This document shows, one piece after another, positions 6,979-19,322 of a stretch of DNA of 64,000 bases. The notes under the pieces are model-generated. The model was not told the DNA's origin, did no database searches, and saw only the letters and a program-made list of their open reading frames with translations. A program made the position numbers and the translations under genes. How positions within the stretch are numbered: the stretch's first letter is position 1; every line of letters begins with the position of its first letter. The DNA is from Streptomyces sp. LUP47B. GTDB lineage: Bacteria; Actinomycetota; Actinomycetes; Streptomycetales; Streptomycetaceae. The DNA lies in the NCBI RefSeq assembly GCF_001746295.1, contig NZ_MJAH01000001.1, positions 119,192 through 183,191 of the forward strand. Direction: 5' to 3'.

Positions 6979-8346
6979 GTGAGCGCAGACCCAACCCCCA
7001 GCCTCCGTCAGCACATGCAGCGACTCGCCGCCGACGGCATCGACGTGGTGCGCGTGACCTATCCCGACCTGATCGGCACCGACCGAGCGCGCGACGTGCT
7101 GTTGGACCACCTGCCGTCGGCCTGCGACCACGGCCTGGCCTTCTGCCGGGCCGTGTACCACACCAGCCCCCAGGGCCACGTGGTGCCCGTCTCCGGAGGT
7201 CTCGACGCCGGCCTGCCCGACATCACCGTGCGACCGGACCTGGACACCCTGGTCCCCCTCCCCTGGGAACCCGGCGTCGCCTCCTGCCTCGCCGACGTCA
7301 CCGACCCGGCCACCGGCCTGCCCGCGCCCGAGTCACCCCGCGATCTGCTGCGCACCGTCCTCGACCGATGTGCCGAACACGGCCTGCGTCCGGTGGTCGG
7401 CCCCGAGCTCGAGTACTTCCTCTGCGCCGAGGACCCGGCCTCCCCGAGCGGCTGGAAGCGTTACTCGAGTGCCACCGGCGTCGTCTACACCGCCGGTCTG
7501 CGCGCCGACGGCGACAATCACCTGCTCCGCACGCTGCGTCTGCTGCGGGACATGAACATCGGCGTGACCAGCGGAAACCACGAGTTCGACGGCAGCCAGT
7601 TCGAGATCAACCTCACCCACTCCGACGCCCTGTCCGCCGCGGACCGCGCCTTCCGCTTCAAGTCCGCGATCAAGGAACTGGCCCGGCAGGAGGGCAAACT
7701 CGCCACCTTCATGGCCAAGCCGTTCAACGACGCCGGAGGCTCCGGTTTCCACCTCCACCTGTCCTGCGACAGCTCCTCCGACGAGGAAGGCGCCGGTAAC
7801 TCCTTCGACGATCCCGCCGGGCCGTACGGACTGTCCGCCACCGCACGCCACGCCGTCGCCGGCATCCTCGCCCACGCCCCGGCCCTGGCCGCACTGGCCA
7901 ACCCGACCGTGAACTCCTACCGGCGTTTCGGCCCGGACACCCTCGCCCCCTGGCTGATCGACTGGGGCCTGGACAACCGCAGCGCCATGATCCGCATCCC
8001 GCCCGAGCGCGGCTCCGGCGCCCGGTTCGAACTGCGCCTCGGTGACGCCAGCGCCAACCCGTATCTGCTGATCGCGGGCACGGTCGCCGCCGCACTGCTC
8101 GGGGTTCTGACCGGCGAGGAACCCCCCGCCCCGCTGGAGGGGTACGGCTACGACACTGCCAAGGCAGCCATGCTGCCCATGAACCTGCCGGCCGCGCTCG
8201 ACGCCCTGGAAGCGGACACGGAGCTGACCGACATCCTCGGCAAGGACTTCACCGCCTCGTTCCTCTCCTACAAGCGCAACGAAATCGAACGCTTCCAACG
8301 GCACGTCACCGACTGGGAGTTCACCGAGTACGCCTACCACCTGTGA
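6979..8346 (+). CDS. Glutamine synthetase-like gamma-glutamyl ligase
   Basis: A 455-residue protein of the GS superfamily, probably ATP-dependent gamma-glutamylation of an amine rather than ammonia. Visible motifs are VVGPELEYFL (metal-binding Glu), GNHEFDGSQFEINL, GSGFHLHLS (ATP/metal), NSYRRFGPD and RSAMIRIPP. The pattern resembles PuuA/IpuC-type gamma-glutamylamide synthetases and the non-housekeeping actinomycete GlnA paralogues. The GTG at 6979 has GAGGAG 6 bases upstream. It is translationally coupled to a P450 and divergent from the ring-cleavage operon, so an amine or aniline-type substrate or intermediate is likely. Which one cannot be read from the sequence. Confidence 0.85.
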   Translation: MSADPTPSLRQHMQRLAADGIDVVRVTYPDLIGTDRARDVLLDHLPSACDHGLAFCRAVYHTSPQGHVVPVSGGLDAGLPDITVRPDLDTLVPLPWEPGVASCLADVTDPATGLPAPESPRDLLRTVLDRCAEHGLRPVVGPELEYFLCAEDPASPSGWKRYSSATGVVYTAGLRADGDNHLLRTLRLLRDMNIGVTSGNHEFDGSQFEINLTHSDALSAADRAFRFKSAIKELARQEGKLATFMAKPFNDAGGSGFHLHLSCDSSSDEEGAGNSFDDPAGPYGLSATARHAVAGILAHAPALAALANPTVNSYRRFGPDTLAPWLIDWGLDNRSAMIRIPPERGSGARFELRLGDASANPYLLIAGTVAAALLGVLTGEEPPAPLEGYGYDTAKAAMLPMNLPAALDALEADTELTDILGKDFTASFLSYKRNEIERFQRHVTDWEFTEYAYHL

Positions 8347-8363
8347 CGACTGGGAGCCATGCG

Positions 8364-9650
8364 ATGACGACCGAGACACCGACCGCCGCCGTGAACGAAC
8401 CGATGCCACTGGCAGACGTCAACCTCGCCGATCTGGACAACTTCACCGACGGCATCACCCCATGGCGCATGTTCCACACCCTGCGCCACCAGGACCCGGT
8501 GCACTGGCAGCCCGAGGACGCCCCCAACTCCGGCTTCTGGGCCGTGACCCGCCACGCCGACATCGCCCGCGTCGACCGTGACGCCGAGACCTTCACCTCC
8601 ACGAAGTTCGTCAACCTCGAAGAGGTCGACGAGGATCAGATCAAGACCCGCGCCTCCATCCTGGAGCTGGACGGTGTCCGCCACCGCGCGCTGCGCAGTC
8701 TGCTTCAGCGCCAGTTCGGCGCGAGCGTCATCAACAGCTACACCGACTTCCTGCGTGGCCTGACCGCCACCACGCTGGACGCGGCGCTGGCCAAGGGGAC
8801 CTTCGACTTCGTCAAAGAGATCTCCGCCGACTTCCCCATCAACGTCCTCGCCCGCCTCCTCGACGTACCGCCGGAGGACAACCAGCAGCTCATCGACTGG
8901 GGCAACCGCATCATCGGCAACACCGACCCCGACTACGCCGATGTCCTGCTGGACAGCGCGGAGAGCGAGCAGTACCGGCACCTGCCCTTCCGCTCCCCTG
9001 CCTCGCTGGAGGTCTTCGAGTACGGCCGTGAGCTGGCCCGGCAGCGGCGCGGCGGCGACGGCACCGACCTGGTGTCGAAGCTGGTGAACACCATCCCGAA
9101 GGACGGTGTGCCGCTCTCGTCACAGGACTTCGACAACTACTTCCTGCTCCTCGTCGTGGCCGGCAACGAGACCACCCGCCACACCATCACCCACTCCATG
9201 CTGGCCCTCCTCCAGCACCCCGACCAGCTGGCCCGCCTCAAGGACGACCCGTCCCTGATCCCGGGCGCGGTCGAGGAGTTCCTGCGCTGGGCCTCCCCCG
9301 TCTACCACTTCCGCCGCACCGCCACCCAGGACGTCGAACTCGGCGGCAAGCGGATCAAGGAGGGCGACAAGGTCGTCATGTGGTACGCCTCCGGCAACCG
9401 TGACGAGGCGGCCTTCGGCAACCCGTACGACTTGGATGTCACCCGCGCCGACAACGACCACGTCACCTTCGGCAAGGGCAGCCCCCACCTGTGCCTGGGC
9501 AACCTGCTCGCCCGCACCGAGATCCGCATCATGTTCGAGGAGCTGATCCCCAGGATCGCCGACATCCGCCTCGTCGGCGATGTCCCGCGCGTCCGCTCCA
9601 ACTTCGTCAACGGCATCAAGAAACTACCCGTCGAAGTCACCCTCGCCTGA
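8364..9650 (+). CDS. Cytochrome P450
   Basis: A 428-residue bacterial P450. The I-helix is LLVVAGNETTRHTITHSM (acid/alcohol pair replaced by N-E-T-T), the K-helix ExxR is EEFLRWASPVYHFRR, and the heme loop is TFGKGSPHLCLGNLLARTE. The 11-residue F-G-x4-H-x-C-x-G spacing recalls the CYP124/125/142-like actinobacterial group. An in-frame GTG at 8343 overlaps the GS stop, but the ATG at 8364 has GGGAG at the right distance and is preferred. Being cotranscribed with the GS-like ligase suggests it oxidises the gamma-glutamylated compound or its free amine. It probably uses the 6471-6659 ferredoxin. Confidence 0.92.
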   Translation: MTTETPTAAVNEPMPLADVNLADLDNFTDGITPWRMFHTLRHQDPVHWQPEDAPNSGFWAVTRHADIARVDRDAETFTSTKFVNLEEVDEDQIKTRASILELDGVRHRALRSLLQRQFGASVINSYTDFLRGLTATTLDAALAKGTFDFVKEISADFPINVLARLLDVPPEDNQQLIDWGNRIIGNTDPDYADVLLDSAESEQYRHLPFRSPASLEVFEYGRELARQRRGGDGTDLVSKLVNTIPKDGVPLSSQDFDNYFLLLVVAGNETTRHTITHSMLALLQHPDQLARLKDDPSLIPGAVEEFLRWASPVYHFRRTATQDVELGGKRIKEGDKVVMWYASGNRDEAAFGNPYDLDVTRADNDHVTFGKGSPHLCLGNLLARTEIRIMFEELIPRIADIRLVGDVPRVRSNFVNGIKKLPVEVTLA

Positions 9651-9723
9651 TCGCAGCGGCCCATCCGCACGGCGGCTCACGAAGGTGGGCACGAGCCCAA
9701 GGGCCAGCCCCTCATGTTTGTTG

Positions 9724-10378
9724 TCAAGCGAACTCCGTCTCGAGGATTGCAACGATGACCGATTTCAGGTTGGCGAAGCCGTGCTCGACGGCGGCGCGTT
9801 CGCGGTTGAGCAGGCGGTTCGCTTCTCTCTCCGCGTCGGTGAGCTGGTGGTTGCGGGTGGCCTTGCGGCCGGTGATGATCACCGGGTGGTCGTCGGGGTC
9901 GTCGTCCAGGCCGACGAGTCCGAGATCGGCCAGGGCTCCGAGACCGGCCTCGCGCAGGTGTCCGGTGATCTTGTTGTGGCGGGCGGTGGTGATCTCGCTG
10001 GACCGGCCCGGCTTCGCCGCCGGGATCCAGATCACGTTGCCTTGCTCGTCGGTCAGCGCGAGAAACAGCAGGCCATGGGACCTGTGTTTGCCGCTGTAGT
10101 TCTTCCGGTTGTCCTTCCCGGTGCGGCGCCGGGTGCGGATGAGGGCCGCCCAGCAGGACCACGACCCCGCCGGCACGGGCGATCTTCTTCAGCGCGCGGT
10201 CCAGGCGCGGGGCGCGGGCGAACAGCAGGCGGATCACTTCCATCACCCAGCGGCGCACGGTGGAGGCGGAGACCGCGTTGCCGCCGGCCATGTCGGCAAG
10301 ACGCTGGTCGTGACGGAGCACGGCGAGCACGATGACCGCCTGGGTTCCGGAACTGACCTTGCGCCAGCGGGTTTGCAC
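9724..10378 (-). pseudogene. Decayed DDE transposase (IS5-group) fragment
   Basis: On the minus strand, transposase-like sequence continues across a frameshift near 10160. One frame holds SSGTQAVIVLAVLRHDQRL and STVRRWVMEVIRLLFARAP; the other holds HGLLFLALTDEQGNVIWIPA, GALADLGLVGLDD and NRERAAVEHGFANLK up to the stop at 9724. This is the C-terminal two-thirds of a DDE_Tnp_4/IS5-type transposase. The N-terminus is missing, and the first catalytic Asp appears replaced (VVVLLGG where VVLDG is usual). It abuts and truncates the gene at 10379-10827. It is inactive. Confidence 0.7.
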
Positions 10379-10827
<449 letters not shown>

Positions 10828-10988
10828 CAGGAGGCTATGCAGCGGCCCGCTGCCCCGGCCCCGGGAATCCCAGAGGCCGCCCGTGACGGACGATCACGTG
10901 CTAACGATCTCTCGCCCGACCAGCACGAGAACCCCGCGGAGACCTCACACCAGCCCTGCTGACCAGCGGAAATCAGGATGGCAGATCT

Positions 10989-13539
<2,551 letters not shown>

Positions 13540-13543
<4 letters not shown>

Positions 13544-15273
13544 GAGGCCAGCTCTCCCTTCAGTAGGAGCGCGACGACCGTGCGGTCCCGGTCGCTGACC
13601 CGGCCCAGCGCGGCATTCCAGGCGGCTGGGCCCACTCTGTCGCGCATGTCGTTCAGGCGTAGCAGGTGGTCGTGCCAGCGCGCCGTCCAGGTGTGATCGG
13701 GCAGCACCGAGCGAAGGCTCATCAGTTGCTGATGCAGATGGGCGAGGCGGGGGTGGTGACCGGGGTGGACATGGGCGTTGCCGCAGGCCAGGCAGAGTAG
13801 GAAGTCCGCTGCGCAGCCCCCGTCCGGGGCGGGCCAGGGGCTGGTGGTGTCGTCCTCGCAATCGGCCGTCGCGGTCTCGTGATGCGCGGGGTTCGGCTCA
13901 CGTGCGAGGTGTCCGCCGAAGACGGTTGCCTGCGCTTGCTGGAGTGCTTCGTGGGCGCCGGCTTCGAAGACTGCTTGGGATGCTCGCTGGACTCGCTGGT
14001 CGGGCAGCACGTAGACGCTCTCGTGGGTGCCCTGGGTGTGCTGCATGGGTCTGCCCTCGCGGGTGACCGTCGTGCGCCTGGTGCGTTGGAACGGCGATCC
14101 GCTCAGCCCGTGGCTTCGAGCCCAGCTGGTGGCGTCGACACGGGAGACACCGAAGACCAGGGGGCCGATGCGTGGTGGGCGATCCAGATCGCGGCGCTCG
14201 CGCCCGACTTGTTGCAGGCGTGCGGTCATCAGCAGGTCGGTGCCGGGGGCCAGCTTCGCGGCGAGCGCGCGGCCGTGTGCGGTGGCGTCCAGGGCCTGTG
14301 TGATCAGACGTCCCGGGGAGGCGGCTCCCGAGTCGGTGATGTTCTCCGTGCTGAACCACCGGCCCGCCCCGGGTCGTCGCTTCTCCACCTGCACCAGGTA
14401 TGTCACCGTCGTCCTCTCACCAACCGACGGCGCACGGGTGGGCGCGGGCATGCGGTCGTAGACGGACAGATTCCAGGCAAAGCGGTCGGTCAGCAGCACG
14501 GCCAGGGCAGTCAGCTCGTGCCGGGTCAAGAACAGCCGGCCCCACGTTCGTTCGACGCTGCCCCCGCCGAGGAGACCACGGTGCCTCAGGTTGGTCAGGC
14601 CATCGCTCCGCCGTGCGCGGGGCACGTCTCCGGTGCACGCGATCACGTCGAGGATCTGGCCGAGCTGCGCTTCATGGCTGCCTTCGGGCAGTTGCCCGAG
14701 CCGCCAGCGCTCCAGGACGATGGTGTTGTCCCGGATGCGCATCCAGGCGGCGCGGAACTGGCGCTGCGCGGTGAGTAGCACTTGCTCGCGTTCCGCATCC
14801 TCGTACGACTGCTTGCTCGGCGTTCCCTGTGGCACCCGGCGGGCGAGCTCTTCGGCCACTTGGCCGGTGTGCAGCCTCGGGTCCGCGCGTAGCAGGACCC
14901 GAATGGTGGCCAGCGTGATCCTGCCCGTGTTGGTCTTGATGTTCCGCTCGCGCCAGCGTTTCAGGGCGGCGGCGGTCAGGCCGTCGAGATCCTGAGGCGG
15001 GTTGTCCAGGCGGGAAAGGAAGCGCACGAAGACCAGCAGTTGGTTCCAGTAGTGGTCGGCGGAGGAGTGGCTCGTCCACCGACGGGACTGGGCAGCAAAG
15101 AGCGCGGCCAGCGAGTGCTGCATACGCTCTGGGGCGGGCAGCTTCGCGAAGTCGAACTCCTTCTTCTCGCCGGCCTTGTTGCCTACCGTCACTACCAGTC
15201 CGTCCAGGGGACGCGGCGGTCCGGTGCGATAGTCGGCCGGCGGCAACACGGCCCTCCGTCCCCGCCCGCTCAT
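13540..15273 (-). CDS. Degenerate tyrosine recombinase-like protein (middle of trio)
   Basis: A 577-residue protein lying between two clearer recombinases and overlapping both by 4 bases. A core-binding-like region (SADHYWNQLLVFVRFLSRLD, LTAAALKRWRERN) is followed by LTALAVLLTDRFAWNLSVYD where catalytic Arg I would be. No G-x-R-x-x-E box is present there. FQRTRRTTVTREGR and MQHTQGTHESVYVL correspond to the HxxR and Tyr regions, with only the Tyr kept. The C-terminus has CLACGNAHVHPGH, a possible Cys/His metal site. It is probably a structural member of the recombination complex rather than a catalyst; that is inference. Confidence 0.65.
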
Positions 15274-16838
15274 CCGGTCACCCTGAGCAGCGTGTCGACG
15301 TCCTGGATGCCGGCCGTCTCCCGAGCCAGCCGGGTGAACACGTCGTCGATGCCCTCGCCTCCCACCGCGCCCTGGCCGTCGGTGATCTCAGCAGTGGCGA
15401 GGATGGACTCCAGCTGCAGGTGCGCGACGGGCGCGAGGTAGTGGCGCTTGGTCACCTCCACGTCCGCGTGCCCGAGGAGGGTCTTCACCAACCACCAGGG
15501 GTCGCCGAACAGCAGCGCGAAGTCCCGCCGGTCTGCCGCGGTGAGCCCGTAGCGGGTCTCCATGAGCTGGTTCAGCACGATGAGCATGTAGAGCGCGAAT
15601 GAGTGCCGCGCGGCGTGAGGGGTCGCGTAGGGACTCTTCCCGCGGACATCTGCCAGCCGCAGCTCCCGCTTGACCACCCGCTCCGCCGGGGCGAGCAGCA
15701 CCTCGTCGCAACGCAGATTCGCGCTCCTGAACACGCCGTTCCACCGGCCCGGGAGCATCGGAAGCCCTTGCTCGGTCAGCCACAACCAGGCCGGCTCGGG
15801 CCCTTCCGGGCCATCCAGGAAGAGCCACTGACGCTCTCGCCAGCCCAGCAGACCAAGCTCGCGGCCCCCAGCGACGCCGTCCCGGTCTACCCACTCGACC
15901 TTCGGCTTCGGGCCACGGGTCACTTTCGTGAGCAGCCGAATCTCAGGCAGCCGCTCGTAGCGGCCCGCGGCCTGAGCGCGCTGTACTGCCCAGGCCCGCT
16001 CGGACGCCACATACGCTTCGACCTGACCGACCGCATCGACCGAGGCGTAGAAGACTCGCCCGCACTTCGACCTGGTGACGGCGCCCGCGACCCGGCCGTG
16101 GCAGTACCGGCCGGAGCGAAGCCGCTGGGTCGGAACCTCGAATGTCAGCAGCGCCCCGCCCTCCTGCCGGCGAAGTCCGGAACTAAGGAGCAGTTGCACG
16201 AAACTGGTGTTCCGCAGCTCCGTCCGCGCATCCCAACCCGGTGCAGCGCCCCCGCCAGCCGCGTGACCGCGCAGTCCGATGTCCGACCACAGGGCCCAGG
16301 TCCGCGGCGTCAGCCACGACACCCGTGCGCTGACCGAGTCCGGGGCCCGGTCCTCCCGGCGGGAGAGGTCGACAGGCAGCGGAGAGACCTTCGCCCAGCG
16401 GAACAGCTTGGTGAACGCGGCTCCCTCCCGGTTCCACTTCGTACCGCTGATTCGCTCCGGATTTGCCGGCGCCGAGCAACGCCAGTCTCGGTAATCGGCC
16501 AGGTCCTGTTCACTCGCCTGGCGCCACGGCACGCCGCGGGAGGACAGAAATTCCAGTAACAGACGAATGTCGGTGGCGTAGTTGCGCTTTGATTCCGGCT
16601 CCAGATTTCGGAACGCCTTGGAGCGAACGAAGTCCAACAGGTCCGCATCGATCATGCCGTCCGGCCCTACGAAGACCGGATCCCCCGGACGAAGCCCGAT
16701 TCGGGCGACCGCCTCCGGCAGGTCCCCGACGCCGAGAACCCCCTCCGCGGGCATCGTCCCCCACCGCCCCGGGTCCGGGACCCTGGCCACGTACCACGCC
16801 CTCAACAGGCACCTCCCCTGAAGCTTGAACTCGCTCAA
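15270..16838 (-). CDS. Tyrosine recombinase/integrase (first of trio)
   Basis: A 522-residue site-specific recombinase with a full catalytic set: QLLLSSGLRRQEGGALL (Arg I), TPHAARHSFALYML (HxxR), and VKTLLGHADVEVTKRHYLAP (second His and the Tyr nucleophile). The N-terminal SAM-like domain is seen in ESKRNYATDIRLLLEFLSSR. The ATG at 16838 lies at the junction with the truncated CoiA-like gene; an internal ATG at 16754 (MPAEGVLGVGDL) could be the real start. It heads a four-gene overlapping operon that ends at 10989. The family is certain; the target site is unknown. Confidence 0.85.
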   Translation of the reverse strand: MSEFKLQGRCLLRAWYVARVPDPGRWGTMPAEGVLGVGDLPEAVARIGLRPGDPVFVGPDGMIDADLLDFVRSKAFRNLEPESKRNYATDIRLLLEFLSSRGVPWRQASEQDLADYRDWRCSAPANPERISGTKWNREGAAFTKLFRWAKVSPLPVDLSRREDRAPDSVSARVSWLTPRTWALWSDIGLRGHAAGGGAAPGWDARTELRNTSFVQLLLSSGLRRQEGGALLTFEVPTQRLRSGRYCHGRVAGAVTRSKCGRVFYASVDAVGQVEAYVASERAWAVQRAQAAGRYERLPEIRLLTKVTRGPKPKVEWVDRDGVAGGRELGLLGWRERQWLFLDGPEGPEPAWLWLTEQGLPMLPGRWNGVFRSANLRCDEVLLAPAERVVKRELRLADVRGKSPYATPHAARHSFALYMLIVLNQLMETRYGLTAADRRDFALLFGDPWWLVKTLLGHADVEVTKRHYLAPVAHLQLESILATAEITDGQGAVGGEGIDDVFTRLARETAGIQDVDTLLRVTG

Positions 16839-16845
16839 TCATCAG

Positions 16846-17349
16846 GGAATTCACGTAGAGGTGATCGGCGCTGGTCACGTCCCGGGCCCGGCGCGCACAC
16901 GGCGTCCGCGTCGTGTCCGTGTCGGGGTGATGGGCGAAGTGGCACACGCGATCCACGTACAGCTTCGTCGTCAGCTGCCGGCCGCAGCCGCCCAGCCAGC
17001 TTCCACACCAGAACGTCTGGCCCTCGTACTGCTTGCGGAACTCGTCCAGTTCGATCGCTTCCAGCGGCAGCACGAGAGGCTGCTGGGAATCCGTCGATCC
17101 CAGCACCGCCGTCTGGATCCGCCGCCGGTCCCCGACCGGTAACCCGCCACTGCCCAACTCCGCACCCCCGCACGGTGAGTCAGTTCCTGAACTCGATGCT
17201 GCCACCTCCATCCCCACCGACGGCAGACCCGAACCCCTGATCCTGTCCAGCCACGGCCACGCCTCGGAGACCCATTTGGCGAAATCCGGGCCGGCTGGCA
17301 GGTCCGGCCGCGTACGGTCTGCTGTGACTGGCTGGTCACGCCGGGTCAA
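16846..17349 (-). pseudogene. Truncated CoiA-like (competence/nuclease-domain) gene
   Basis: The minus-strand frame contains PLVLPLEAIELDEFRKQYEG, QTFWCGSWLGGCGRQLTTKL and YVDRVCHFAHHPDTDTTRTP, then SADHLYV. This is the N-terminal Cys/His-containing segment of actinomycete proteins annotated as competence protein CoiA-like; the paired W-C-G and H-F-A-H motifs are probably a zinc site. Similarity ends at DHLYVNS (about 16845), exactly where the recombinase element begins, so the C-terminal nuclease part is lost. The exact start is uncertain, because the first ~80 codons of the open frame look noncoding. Confidence 0.6.
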
Positions 17350-17370
17350 TGGCTATGGGGAGGGCCGAAC

Positions 17371-17640
17371 ATGGTGAACGCTGGGACGTATCCGCTGTGG
17401 CAGCAACTCGCCGCCACCGAGGGCCTGCCGGCGGAGGCTCTGCCCACGGTGATCGAGGCGCTGTGTGCGCCCTCTCGCGCCTTCTACGGCATCGACAACC
17501 GCGGCGAAGAGTGGCGTAAGAAGGCCTTCGCGGACGCGCTGCCCGCCCTGCTGCCGCGCACGACCGATCCTGCGCTGCGCCGGCGGCTGCTGGAGCAGGC
17601 CGACGACAAACAGATCGCCGACCTGGCGACCAGGGCGTGA
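17371..17640 (+). CDS. Hypothetical protein (89 aa)
   Basis: A short helical protein: MVNAGTYPLWQQLAATEGLP, VIEALCAPSRAFYGIDN, and LLPRTTDPALRRRLLEQADD. No known domain was recognised. It overlaps the next gene by GTGA (17637), so the two are translationally coupled and likely work together. An upstream GGGGAGGG serves as ribosome binding site. Confidence 0.65.
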   Translation: MVNAGTYPLWQQLAATEGLPAEALPTVIEALCAPSRAFYGIDNRGEEWRKKAFADALPALLPRTTDPALRRRLLEQADDKQIADLATRA

Positions 17641-19169
17641 TCACCGCGGCCGACCTTCCAGCAATCCTGCGCACCCGCCCCCCGACACCTGAACTGGCCA
17701 TCGGCCTGGCCCGCCACCCTGACCAAATCGACGACGCCATCGGCCTGCTCTGCCACTTCCCCGACACCGAGCTCGAGCAGGTCGTCAGCGCGTGGAACCC
17801 GAACCGCTACCGCTCGAATGCCGAGCAGTACCCGCCCGTGCCGCCGGCCCTACTGGATGCGGTGCTGGAGTATGCCCTCACCCCGCTCGCCCACCTCCTT
17901 CAAAACCCCGGCCCCCACACCGGATGGGAGATCTCCGAACACCCCGGGCTGAGCATGCCGCATGAGTTCGGCGATGGCGCCTCCTGGCACATCCTCGCCA
18001 CCTGCCCCGAACGCTGGCGCGAGCTGGTCGACCACCCCACCCTCGGCACGGCCGTGCAGCATCTCCTCCTGGACCACGCTGAAGCGGAGCAGGACCTCAA
18101 CCGGAAGAAGGCAGAAACCGGCAGCTCCTTCCTCATGCGCGGCATCCACGACGATGCGCAAGAGAACCGGGAGCCAGGACTGTCACTCAACGACAATCTG
18201 CTCCAGGCCTGCCTGCCCGCCCTGTGTCTGCCAGAGATGGCCGGCCTGCCCAAGCCGAGCATCACCGCCCGCCACCGCCTGCACCGCATCGCCGACCGGG
18301 TGCGCTCCAACCCCCGCCTCCTCGACATCGTGGCCGAGCAGCTGCATGCGGCCGCCGACGAATGCGTGCGCCGCGGCCGCCTGCTCACCCCGCCCCACAA
18401 GCCGAAGGACGATCTGCGCTACAAGAGCGTCACAGTGGCCGAGGACCTGGCACTGCTCAGCGCCAACCCCACGCACCTGGCCAAGGCCTGCGCCCTGCTC
18501 ACCACGCTGGAACAGCCCACCGTCGTCTCCCGTCCGCCCAGCGCCCAGCTGGATCGCATCACCGAGGGCACCGACCTGCTCACTCCGGTCCGTCTCCTGG
18601 AGAGCAACTACCAGCACCGCCGTGCCGAAACGCTGATCGCCCTCGCCAGCAATCCGCACACCCCGCGCACCGCGGTCACCGACGCGCTCCCCATGCTGCA
18701 CCCGCTCGAACTCTCCTGGATCTGCCACCAGCACGACGTCCCTGACTGGCTGCGCGCCGCCGCGGCCGGCCTCGCGCCGGCCGACGAGACCGAGGCCGTA
18801 CTGCGGCTGCTGACCGACGATGAACTCGATGGCCACGCTGACCCGGGCGCCGTGCTGCAGTCGTGGCTGGACGCTCCCGAGACTGACGGCGTGTGGACGG
18901 AAGGGGAGGTTCACCGGGCCGTCCTCAAATCCCGCCACCACACCCTGCAGCACCTGCGCCAGCTGCCCGCTAGGGACGTCGCCACCGAGCCCAACCTCGC
19001 CTTGCCCCGTCTGCTTGACCTCTGCGGCAACCAGCCCGAAAGGTGGAAGGCCCTGCTCAAGGCCCTCGACTATGGTCCCCGGGACGAGAAGATCACTATT
19101 GGGCAGCTGCTCGACAGCATCAAGGCCTCACCTACTGGCGCGAGTTCGCCGGAGGGCACAGGCAGATGA
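17637..19169 (+). CDS. Large hypothetical protein (510 aa)
   Basis: Starts at a GTG overlapping the preceding stop. It is rich in helices and leucine, with repeat-like stretches such as LLESNYQHRRAETLIALASN and AVTDALPMLHPLELSWICHQ that resemble HEAT/leucine-rich-variant repeats. No catalytic motif, signal peptide or membrane segment is visible. Codon use is the normal high-GC pattern, so it is a real gene. It forms a two-gene unit with 17371-17640. Large helical proteins paired with a small partner near SUKH genes are common in actinomycete accessory islands; function unknown. Confidence 0.7.
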   Translation: MITAADLPAILRTRPPTPELAIGLARHPDQIDDAIGLLCHFPDTELEQVVSAWNPNRYRSNAEQYPPVPPALLDAVLEYALTPLAHLLQNPGPHTGWEISEHPGLSMPHEFGDGASWHILATCPERWRELVDHPTLGTAVQHLLLDHAEAEQDLNRKKAETGSSFLMRGIHDDAQENREPGLSLNDNLLQACLPALCLPEMAGLPKPSITARHRLHRIADRVRSNPRLLDIVAEQLHAAADECVRRGRLLTPPHKPKDDLRYKSVTVAEDLALLSANPTHLAKACALLTTLEQPTVVSRPPSAQLDRITEGTDLLTPVRLLESNYQHRRAETLIALASNPHTPRTAVTDALPMLHPLELSWICHQHDVPDWLRAAAAGLAPADETEAVLRLLTDDELDGHADPGAVLQSWLDAPETDGVWTEGEVHRAVLKSRHHTLQHLRQLPARDVATEPNLALPRLLDLCGNQPERWKALLKALDYGPRDEKITIGQLLDSIKASPTGASSPEGTGR

Positions 19170-19322
19170 GGCGGTGGCCTCGGTCATCGACGTCCGTGTC
19201 TTGGGGAAGGTCACAGGACTCCGCGCTGGCCGCGCAAGCGACGGCGACACCGGCCGAGACGATTCCGAACCCATCTCAAATTCTCCCGTTCAGCGGCGCG
19301 TCAGAACTGGCAGGATCCCAGG

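Noticed and set aside
1..9650. Secondary-metabolite biosynthetic cluster
   Set aside because: P450s and an ADC-fold enzyme can occur in such clusters, but no PKS, NRPS or other core synthase is present and the ring-cleavage genes point to catabolism.
9651..9723. TTTGTTGTCAAGC near 9717 as a third TTTGGC box
   Set aside because: Matches only about 10 of 14 positions and lies at the end of the transposase fragment.
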